NCBI GenBank assembly: GCA_964642235.1
Contig: CAZXOP010000043.1
Span: forward strand, 1-14,142
Origin: CAYSND01 sp964642235
Lineage (GTDB): Bacteria > Bacteroidota > Bacteroidia > Bacteroidales > UBA932
Reading direction: 5' to 3'
DNA: 14,142 nucleotides
The position numbers and the translations under genes were made by a program. Below, piece after piece: positions 7,342-13,266 of this stretch (position 1 is the first letter of the stretch; the number at the start of each line of letters is the position of its first letter). The notes below the pieces were generated by a model, which had not been told where the DNA came from, made no database searches, and was given only the letters and a program-made list of their open reading frames with translations.

Positions 7342-8103
7342 ATGGCAGAGAGGAATTTAACATATTTCATATCAGACGTGCATCTTGGTTTGAGGGTTGG
7401 GAAATGGGAGGAGCGCGAGGCTGAGTTCGCTAAATTTCTCTTGTCGTTGCCTAAAAATACCAAGACTCTCTATCTTCTTGGGGATATTTTCGATTTCTGG
7501 TATGAATACAAATATGTAATTCCCCGCGGTTATACGAGAACCCTCGGTGCCCTTGCGACTCTTCGGGACTCCGGCGTGGAGATCTTCTTCTTTAAGGGCA
7601 ATCACGATGTTTGGACATACAATTATTTCGAGCAGGAGTTGGGGATGACCCCCCTTGAACAACCCTCGGTGGTCGAAATCGACAATAAAACATTCTGCCT
7701 CGGACATGGAGACGGGCTCGGAAAAACCCCCCTCGGTTTTAAGGCAATCCGCACCGTTTTCCATAGTAAATTTTTACAAATCCTCTTCAGTACAATACAC
7801 CCCCGTTGGGCTTTCGCCCTCGGACATTCGTGGTCAAAGCACTCTCGCCTCGCTAAAACAGACAATGGGAAAGGGGAGCAGTATCTTTTCAAAGGGGAGG
7901 AGGAACCCCTCTTCATCTTTGCAGAAGAGTTTGCTCGCACGCAGCACGTTGATTATTTTATCTTCGGACATTTTCACACCCCCACACTCCTCAAACTCCC
8001 TTCCGGAGCAGAGTTTCATCTCCTTGGAGAGTGGATCCACTCCTGCCAATATCTCATCTGGGACGGCACTTCGTTAAAACCCGCTAGAGGGGGCTCTCTT
8101 TAA
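7342..8103 (+). CDS. lpxH: UDP-2,3-diacylglucosamine diphosphatase-like metallophosphoesterase (LpxH type)
   Basis: LpxH cleaves UDP-2,3-diacylglucosamine to lipid X and UMP, the fourth step of lipid A synthesis, at the cytoplasmic face of the inner membrane. The 253-residue protein has the full calcineurin-like metal-binding set: SDVHLG (Asp12, His14), GDIFDFW (Asp48), GNHD (Asn87, His88), GHGD (His122) and GHFHTP (His210, His212). FDFWYEY after the second motif and the histidine- and arginine-rich insert around 153-171 are typical of LpxH rather than general phosphoesterases. The start lies 1 nt after uppP. In Bacteroides I recall truB following uppP, so this neighbour looks lineage-specific. 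The exact substrate is inferred from family membership. Confidence 0.88.
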   Translation: MAERNLTYFISDVHLGLRVGKWEEREAEFAKFLLSLPKNTKTLYLLGDIFDFWYEYKYVIPRGYTRTLGALATLRDSGVEIFFFKGNHDVWTYNYFEQELGMTPLEQPSVVEIDNKTFCLGHGDGLGKTPLGFKAIRTVFHSKFLQILFSTIHPRWAFALGHSWSKHSRLAKTDNGKGEQYLFKGEEEPLFIFAEEFARTQHVDYFIFGHFHTPTLLKLPSGAEFHLLGEWIHSCQYLIWDGTSLKPARGGSL

Positions 8104-8104
8104 T

Positions 8105-8767
8105 TTACCTCGCTTGGGGGTAATCTTTTTTTGGGGAGACTGCAGGGGGAGGGGGATAATTGCCAAAGATGGAGAGGTAGAGAAGGTCGAAGTTTCCGCT
8201 TTGGTAGATTTTAACCAGCCCTTCAGTTAGTTTATCCTCGCCGAATTTATCGTATGGTCTTTTCAGGTCGGAACTAAAAATTTTGGCAATACTTTGCCAG
8301 AAGAGAGCAGCAGCGGAGCCTCTGTAATTCTTAATTATATAATATGATGAGAGTCCTGTCTCTCTATCTATAAGTCGTAGTAGGAGCTGTCCTTGATTTA
8401 CAGTAAGTTTTCTTAAGGGCTTTTCAAATGTTTTAAAAAGGAGATCTTCCAACCCTGCAAGATAGCGTTCACGCTGACGTTTGGTCATTTTGGTGGTGTC
8501 GAGGTGTGCCTGAGCAGCATTCATCTCCTCTTTAGCCACCAATGCGTAAGGGTATGCTTTGGCAAAATTGTGAACCAATCTATAATAATCTCTCCAAGCC
8601 TTATCTTTTTTTGGTTTCTTCTTATTGGTTATATACGCAGGGGGTATTTCACCTAAAAAGATGGTATCCTTCCCCTGAACGATATACCTCATAAGAGGAT
8701 CAAGTTCCTGTGCCTGTACGGATAGCGGAATGATTAATAGAAATATATAAAGTAAAGCTCTTTTCAT
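8105..8767 (-). CDS. DUF4294 family secreted protein
   Basis: This is a 220-residue exported protein of unknown function. A signal peptide covers about residues 1-19 (MKRALLYIFL start, cleavage near VQA-QE). The body, with GKDTIFLGEIPPAYI, WRDYYRLVHNFAKAYPYA near residues 60-75 and GQLLLRLIDRETGLSSYYIIKNYRGS in the middle, matches the DUF4294 family of Bacteroidota. The rest is helical and rich in Lys/Arg, ending in a proline-rich tail (YPPPPA). No catalytic motif can be named. It faces lpxH tail to tail with a single nucleotide between the stops, and it is transcribed divergently from the lipoprotein gene at 8870. It appears to be a single-gene unit. Confidence 0.86.
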   Translation of the reverse strand: MKRALLYIFLLIIPLSVQAQELDPLMRYIVQGKDTIFLGEIPPAYITNKKKPKKDKAWRDYYRLVHNFAKAYPYALVAKEEMNAAQAHLDTTKMTKRQRERYLAGLEDLLFKTFEKPLRKLTVNQGQLLLRLIDRETGLSSYYIIKNYRGSAAALFWQSIAKIFSSDLKRPYDKFGEDKLTEGLVKIYQSGNFDLLYLSIFGNYPPPPAVSPKKDYPQAR

Positions 8768-8782
8768 TTAATAATTAATATA

Positions 8783-8790
8783 CAAAAGTA
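8783..8790 (-). promoter_or_regulatory. -7 box of the DUF4294 gene
   Basis: On the minus strand this reads TACTTTTG, a perfect TAnnTTTG match, 16 nt upstream of the ATG at 8767. No clear -33 TTTG is seen. The same 8-mer serves as the proposed hypD -7 box. Confidence 0.5.
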
Positions 8791-8798
8791 TGAAAAAA

Positions 8799-8829
8799 TT
8801 GTGCCGATTTAGTTTTTTAAGTAGTTTTG
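8799..8829 (+). promoter_or_regulatory. Promoter of the lipoprotein/outer-membrane pair
   Basis: TTG at 8799-8801 is followed after 20 nt by TAGTTTTG at 8822-8829, a good -33/-7 pair. The predicted transcript starts near 8835 and has a leader of about 35 nt before the ATG at 8870. Confidence 0.55.
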
Positions 8830-8869
8830 TAGCGCATTAAAGAAAATATCGGCAGTAAAAAAACGTATT

Positions 8870-9412
8870 ATGAACTCAATATTTAGGACAATGCTGTTTA
8901 TCAGTTGCATGCTCTTTCTTGCAGCAGGGTGTGAGACCGGAACAGGTCTAAAAATCACAGGGGAGTTGCTAAATAATGATGCTACTTGTAATAATGATGC
9001 CGGAACACCCTCTTTAGATTTAAAATCAGATTCCGGAGAGTTAAATGCTCTCTCCTCTCTACCCGGTAATATAACCCAAGTAGATTATCGTTTCGATAAA
9101 TCAACAGGTGTTCTTTCAGTTAAACACCTAAATGCCGGCTTCAACTGCTGCCCCACTAAGCTTTTCTGTGATATCTCCTCTAACGAGAATGAGATAGTAA
9201 TAACTGAGCGTGAAGCTACTAAATCATGCAAATGTCTCTGCCTATTTGATTTGAATATCGAGTTAAGAGGAGTAAAGCCCATTAAATATAAAATAAAATT
9301 CATAGAGCCATATCTTGGTACACAGGAGCAGCTCTCTTTTGAAATAGATCTCAGCCGAGAGACCCAAGGTTCCTATTCAGTTAAAAGGACGGTTTATCCT
9401 TGGGGGATGTAA
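8870..9412 (+). CDS. Small cysteine-rich lipoprotein, function unknown
   Basis: I do not recognise a named family. The 180-residue product begins with a clear lipoprotein signal ending LAAGC, so Cys21 would be lipidated. The mature part has seven further cysteines: Cys40, a Cys93-Cys94 pair with Cys100 (FNCCPTKLFC), and a CKCLC cluster at 120-124 (Cys120, 122, 124). His86 lies close to the first cluster. The remainder alternates hydrophobic and polar residues (VLSVKHLNAGF, DLNIELRGV, KYKIKFI), suggesting beta sandwich structure. The spaced cysteines could form disulfides or bind a metal. The gene is followed after 26 nt by a probable outer-membrane barrel gene, apparently on the same transcript. 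Location in the periplasm or outer membrane is inferred from the lipobox. Confidence 0.85.
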   Translation: MNSIFRTMLFISCMLFLAAGCETGTGLKITGELLNNDATCNNDAGTPSLDLKSDSGELNALSSLPGNITQVDYRFDKSTGVLSVKHLNAGFNCCPTKLFCDISSNENEIVITEREATKSCKCLCLFDLNIELRGVKPIKYKIKFIEPYLGTQEQLSFEIDLSRETQGSYSVKRTVYPWGM

Positions 9413-9438
9413 CATATTATATAGATATTAAAACAGTT

Positions 9439-10608
9439 ATGAAACGATTAATATTCCTATTTCTTCTTATTTTTTCAACTACTACTATTTCCGCTCAAAA
9501 TTTCGACCAATATATGACCAAGAGGAACCTCGGATGTGAGGATGTCTCTTATAATAGTTCTATAATGTTTATGAGGTACTATATTTCAGGTCAGCTTGAT
9601 TCTGCTAAACTTCTTCTCGATTATTGGGAGAGTAAATGTGGTCTGAGAGAGCCACTTTATAGAGCCAAGACGCTACTTGCTTTAAAAGAGAAGAGATATA
9701 GTGATAAGGAGATAAAATCGGATAAAATTCTATCCCTTATTTTTAATTTTAATAATAGGATGGATGCAAGTAAAGAGGCTGATACTTATACCTATGATAA
9801 TTATAAATCCTATTTTGGCTTTGTTCCCATAAATGGGGATTTCGATGCATTTACCAAAAACGCTTTTTCAGATCTTAAACCCTCTTATTCCGAGGGCTCC
9901 ATAGAGTCCCTTTTATGTGAGTTTTATGGTGGTAACCACGAGGTTATTTTTTCAAAACTTCAGACAAATGAGTATGCAAACACCCCTTTAGGCGAGGAAT
10001 ATAGTAAAGAGGTGGCAAAATATTTAAAGATGCCCGAGGTTAATGTTTCTGCTCATCTTGGAGTCTGGATTCCCACCGGTGAGTTAACTAAAATAGGAAT
10101 TCATCCCGAAATAGGTTTATCCTCAGGGTGGAAGCATAAGAAGATGAATTATGATTTTATTTTGGGAATCCGCTTTTTAAAGTCTCCTAACTATTATGAA
10201 GCATATAGAACGGATTCCACTATTCCGGAGTTGACAAACCAATATTTGGGTGGTTATTTGGGGTTTGATTTAGGGAGAGATGTTTATGCCAAAAAAGGGC
10301 ACGAAATACAGATATTAGGGGGAATCGGCATGGAGGGATTTGATGCTTTAGACGGTAATGAGAGCTTAAGGATACCATCTGCCTCTATATGGTCATATAG
10401 TTTTAATTTCGGGTTAGGTTATAGGTTTTATATCAGTAACACTCTCTATATCGGAGTAAGAGCTAAATATAATTTCGTTGACTATACCATTAACAAAGCA
10501 ATCAACTTTACAGGGAATCCGGTGACCATTCAAATAGTCATGGGAGGGGTAGATAATCCATACAGAAACAATAATTTAAAGGCACTGGGTTACCGTCTTA
10601 GAAAATAA
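9439..10608 (+). CDS. Signal-peptide protein with probable C-terminal outer-membrane beta-barrel
   Basis: I cannot name a function for this 389-residue protein. A signal peptide spans residues 1-19 (MKRLIFLFLL start, cleavage at SA-Q). Residues about 20-195 look helical and could be repeat-like: GQLDSAKLLLDYWESKCG and REPLYRAKTLLALKEKRYSDKE suggest a TPR-type solenoid. From about 200 to 375 the sequence alternates in amphipathic strands with glycines and aromatics (VSAHLGVWIPTG, YDFILGIRF, LGGYLGFDLG, FNFGLGYRFYI), as in Bacteroidota outer-membrane barrels. I chose the ATG at 9439, since the upstream in-frame TTG at 9400 overlaps the lipoprotein gene and puts 13 polar residues before the signal peptide. 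It probably shares a transcript with the lipoprotein gene. Confidence 0.83.
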   Translation: MKRLIFLFLLIFSTTTISAQNFDQYMTKRNLGCEDVSYNSSIMFMRYYISGQLDSAKLLLDYWESKCGLREPLYRAKTLLALKEKRYSDKEIKSDKILSLIFNFNNRMDASKEADTYTYDNYKSYFGFVPINGDFDAFTKNAFSDLKPSYSEGSIESLLCEFYGGNHEVIFSKLQTNEYANTPLGEEYSKEVAKYLKMPEVNVSAHLGVWIPTGELTKIGIHPEIGLSSGWKHKKMNYDFILGIRFLKSPNYYEAYRTDSTIPELTNQYLGGYLGFDLGRDVYAKKGHEIQILGGIGMEGFDALDGNESLRIPSASIWSYSFNFGLGYRFYISNTLYIGVRAKYNFVDYTINKAINFTGNPVTIQIVMGGVDNPYRNNNLKALGYRLRK

Positions 10609-10631
10609 TTTTTCGATTTAAAATAAATTAC

Positions 10632-10639
10632 TACTTTTG
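10632..10639 (+). promoter_or_regulatory. -7 box of the hypD transcript
   Basis: TACTTTTG is a perfect TAnnTTTG box, located 180 nt before the hypD ATG. The -33 region is T-rich (10609-10613) but lacks an exact TTTG. Transcription would begin near 10644-10648, leaving a leader of about 170 nt, far longer than the other leaders in this window. Confidence 0.5.
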
Positions 10640-10647
10640 TCCTCGCA

Positions 10648-10722
10648 ATGAGGAATTACACTTATATAACAAATCTGTACCACAAGCCCGGTCGTGGCTT
10701 GTATTCCTGCATAATGTGGTAA
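10648..10722 (+). CDS. Possible 24-residue leader peptide upstream of hypD
   Basis: An ATG-to-TAA reading frame of 25 codons begins 8 nt after the proposed -7 box, so its mRNA would be leaderless or nearly so. The peptide starts MRNYTY, contains the segment HKPGRG and ends SCIMW. It is rich in tyrosine (four) and has one proline codon (CCC at 10687-10689). That codon lies at the edge of the 5' arm of the hairpin at 10682-10702, so a ribosome paused there would unfold the hairpin. A hairpin followed by a T-tract lies downstream, before hypD. The arrangement fits an attenuation leader, but expression of the peptide is unproven and a 25-codon frame could occur by chance. No similarity to a known leader peptide is recognised. 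Confidence 0.35.
   Translation: MRNYTYITNLYHKPGRGLYSCIMW
10682..10702 (+). promoter_or_regulatory. Leader RNA hairpin upstream of hypD
   Basis: ACAAGCC (10682-10688) pairs perfectly with GGCTTGT (10696-10702) around a 7-nt loop. Flanking TACC (10678-10681) can pair with GGTA (10718-10721) to close a larger element. Alternatively TACCACA (10678-10684) pairs with TGTGGTA (10715-10721), which competes with the inner stem. Mutually exclusive pairings of this kind are expected of a switching leader. Confidence 0.5.
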
Positions 10723-10742
10723 ATCTTTCTTCTATTTTTAAA

Positions 10743-10785
10743 CGCATATACCCGAATCAAAAGTATGTGCGATTCTTGTTTTTTT
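10743..10785 (+). terminator. Terminator-like hairpin plus T7 tract before hypD
   Basis: CGCATATAC (10743-10751) pairs with GTATGTGCG (10763-10771) over 9 bp, with one G-U pair and an 11-nt loop. A U-rich stretch follows and ends in seven Ts at 10779-10785. A competing 5-bp stem can form between GAATC (10754-10758) and GATTC (10771-10775). The stem is A/T rich and 7 nt separate it from the T run, so it would be a weak intrinsic terminator. It lies 34 nt before the hypD ATG, where premature termination would block the operon. Confidence 0.4.
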
Positions 10786-10819
10786 ATAAAGTAATTAAAA
10801 ATTTAAAAATAAATCAGCT

Positions 10820-13258
10820 ATGATAACCGATAGAGTAAAAAGATTGCGCCAAATTTCAATAGACACTCCCCCTTCATTAACGATAGAGAGGGCACTTATT
10901 GAGACCGAATTTTATAAAAAGAATGAAGGAAAATACCCTATTCCCGTTCTTAGAGCTATGAACTTCTATGAGCTTTGCCGTAAGAAGAAGATCTACATCG
11001 GAGAGGATGAATTAATCGTGGGCGAAAGAGGACCCAAGCCGAAAGCAGTCCCCACATTTCCCGAACTTACCTGCCACACAGTTGAGGATTTCCATGTTTT
11101 GAAAAACAGGGAGTTGCAGAACTACTATATAAGCGAAAGAGATATTAAAAAATATAGTGATGAAGTAATCCCTTACTGGAGTGGTAAAACTCAGAGAGAG
11201 AGGATTTTCAATTATGTTCCGGAGAGTTGGAGAGCCCTTTATGAAGCAGGTCTCTTTACGGAGTTTATGGAGCAGAGAGCCCCCGGGCACACTGCACTTG
11301 ATGGGAAGATTTATCGTTATGGGATGAAGGATTTTAAAGCCCAGATTGCGGAGCAGATTTCAAAGCTCGACTTCCTTAATGACCCCGAAGCTACTGATAA
11401 AAGGGATCAGTTAAATGCAATGTCCATCTCTTGCGATGCAATAATTCTCTTTGCCCAGAGACATGCCCTCGAAGCCGAGAAGCAGATTAAGAGGCTCGAA
11501 AGAGTTCTCAAAGGGGAGGGAGGGAGTGCAAAAATTACCTCCGTGGAGGGGGAAAAGGGTTCCATCGGGGATGCCATTCGCACCCGTATTGAGGAGTTGC
11601 AGGAGATTGCAAAAATCTGCCGCAGAGTCCCTGAAAACGCCCCTGAAACCTTCCGCGAAGCAATTCAAATGTATTGGTTTTGCCACCTTGGTACCATTCT
11701 CGAATTGAATGGTTGGGATGCAATGAACCCCGGACACCTTGATCAACACCTTGCTCCTTTCTATGAAAAAGAGGTAGCAGAAGGTAAATTGACCCGTGAA
11801 GAGGCAAAAGAGTTGATCTCCTGTTTCTGGGTAAAGGTCAATAACCAGCCTGCTCCTCCGAAGGTGGGGATTACTGCCAAAGAGAGCGGTACTTACAATG
11901 ACTTTACCAATATTAACCTTGGCGGAGTTACCCCTGATGGGAAAGATGGAAGCAGTGAGGTCTCTTATATTATACTTGAGGTTCTTGGAGAGTTGCATGT
12001 TTTGCAACCCGGTTGTTCAGTACATATTGCGGAGGTGACCCCTGATAAATTCCTTAAAAAGGCTTGTGAAACAATTAGATTGGGATATGGTTACCCCTCT
12101 GTTTTTAACCCCGACACCTATATTCCGGAGATGTTAAGACAGGGAAAAACCCTTCAAGATGCTCGTGAAGGGGGGTGCAGCGGTTGTATCGAAGTGGGTG
12201 CTTTCGGGAAGGAGGCATATTTGCTGACAGGCTACCTCAATGTGCCTAAGATTCTTGAAGTTACATTGAACAATGGAAAAGACCCTGTGACCAAGAAGCA
12301 AGTTAGCATAAAGACCGGAGACCCTCGTGACTTCAACACCTTCGAGGAACTTTATGAAGCATTTAAGAAACAATTGAACTATATTGTTCTTCAGAAAATT
12401 CAAGTCAGCAACTATATTGATAGGATGTTCGCAAAATATGCACCTGCGACATTTCTCTCTGTTCTTATTGAGGACTGTATAACCAAAGGGCGCGACTACT
12501 ATAACGGAGGTCCGAGGTACAATACTAATTATATTCAGTGTACCGGACTTGGGACTGTTACCGATAGTTTCTCCACACTTAAAACCCATGTTTACGAGAA
12601 GAAAACCTTTACAATGGATAAGATGTTGAAAATGGTGGCAGCCAATTTCAAAGGGGAAGAGATTAACAGACAGAGAATTATAAACCATACCCCTTTCTTC
12701 GGGAATGATGATGATAGGGCAGATGATATTGCAGTAAGGGTTTACAATGATCTTTTTGATGCTATTGAGGGGAAACCTAATATTAAAGGGGAGTGTTTCC
12801 ACATGAATATGCTTTCAACCACTTGCCATGTCTATTTCGGGAAGGTTATGGGGGCAACTCCTAATGGTCGTCTTGCCACTAAACCTATATCTGACGGTAC
12901 CTCTCCATCTCATGGGTATGATACCCACGGACCAACTTCTGTAATCAAATCCCTTGGAAAGCTCGATCAGACTAAATCGGGAGGGACTCTTCTAAATCAA
13001 AGGTTTATCCCTGCACTCTTAAAAACAGATAATGATATCACCAAGCTCGGACACCTTATCAGAAGCTATTTCACACTGGGAGGACATCATATACAGTTTA
13101 ATATAGTCGATACTGCCACATTGCGTGCTGCTCAGGCTAATCCTCAGGATTATAGAGACTTAATGGTTAGAATGGCAGGGTATAGTGACTATTTCAATGA
13201 TATGAATCTCGATTATCAGGAGGAGATTATCCATAGAACCGAGAACGAATCTTTCTAA
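10820..13258 (+). CDS. hypD: trans-4-Hydroxy-L-proline dehydratase (glycyl radical enzyme HypD)
   Basis: HypD uses a glycyl radical to dehydrate trans-4-hydroxy-L-proline to (S)-pyrroline-5-carboxylate, which ProC reduces to proline. The 812-residue protein has the glycyl radical motif VRMAGYSD with Gly787 and the thiyl cysteine Cys456 in GCSGCIEVG. From memory, the C. difficile HypD active site is F152, H160, D278, S334, F340, C434, E436, Y450, T645 and G765. All have identical counterparts here: F149 and H157 (offset -3), then D300, S356, F362, C456, E458, Y472, T667 and G787, all at a constant +22. This makes HypD much more likely than other glycyl radical dehydratases or lyases. The offset change implies about 25 extra residues between 157 and 300, probably the glycine/lysine-rich stretch around 230-252. 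The enzyme is oxygen-sensitive and needs the activase encoded 8 nt downstream. There is no Shine-Dalgarno sequence; the sequence before ATG is A/T rich. Confidence 0.92.
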   Translation: MITDRVKRLRQISIDTPPSLTIERALIETEFYKKNEGKYPIPVLRAMNFYELCRKKKIYIGEDELIVGERGPKPKAVPTFPELTCHTVEDFHVLKNRELQNYYISERDIKKYSDEVIPYWSGKTQRERIFNYVPESWRALYEAGLFTEFMEQRAPGHTALDGKIYRYGMKDFKAQIAEQISKLDFLNDPEATDKRDQLNAMSISCDAIILFAQRHALEAEKQIKRLERVLKGEGGSAKITSVEGEKGSIGDAIRTRIEELQEIAKICRRVPENAPETFREAIQMYWFCHLGTILELNGWDAMNPGHLDQHLAPFYEKEVAEGKLTREEAKELISCFWVKVNNQPAPPKVGITAKESGTYNDFTNINLGGVTPDGKDGSSEVSYIILEVLGELHVLQPGCSVHIAEVTPDKFLKKACETIRLGYGYPSVFNPDTYIPEMLRQGKTLQDAREGGCSGCIEVGAFGKEAYLLTGYLNVPKILEVTLNNGKDPVTKKQVSIKTGDPRDFNTFEELYEAFKKQLNYIVLQKIQVSNYIDRMFAKYAPATFLSVLIEDCITKGRDYYNGGPRYNTNYIQCTGLGTVTDSFSTLKTHVYEKKTFTMDKMLKMVAANFKGEEINRQRIINHTPFFGNDDDRADDIAVRVYNDLFDAIEGKPNIKGECFHMNMLSTTCHVYFGKVMGATPNGRLATKPISDGTSPSHGYDTHGPTSVIKSLGKLDQTKSGGTLLNQRFIPALLKTDNDITKLGHLIRSYFTLGGHHIQFNIVDTATLRAAQANPQDYRDLMVRMAGYSDYFNDMNLDYQEEIIHRTENESF

Positions 13259-13262
13259 AGGA
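13259..13262 (+). promoter_or_regulatory. Shine-Dalgarno-like site before the activase gene
   Basis: AGGA (AAAGGA including part of the hypD stop codon) lies 4 nt before the activase ATG in the 8-nt hypD-activase gap. It stands out because the other starts in this window have no such site. It may support translation of the second gene independently of coupling. Confidence 0.35.
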
Positions 13263-13266
13263 CGTT

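Noticed and set aside
9400..9438. TTG start for the barrel protein, overlapping the lipoprotein gene
   Set aside because: It would place 13 polar residues ahead of an obvious signal peptide; the ATG at 9439 gives a clean MKRLIFLFLL start.
10648..10722. Leader frame as a remnant of a GIY-YIG nuclease gene (YTYITN resembles that family's N-terminus)
   Set aside because: The similarity is limited to a few aromatic residues, and the frame after the stop codon (IFLLFLNAYTR) does not continue the family pattern.
10640..10819. tRNA or known riboswitch upstream of hypD
   Set aside because: No cloverleaf, CCA end or anticodon arm can be drawn, and no conserved core of a riboswitch class I know is recognisable.
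11411..12007. Long minus-strand open frame inside hypD (also 12134-12802)
   Set aside because: These are shadows of a strongly supported glycyl radical enzyme; the translations show no motifs, promoters or plausible starts.
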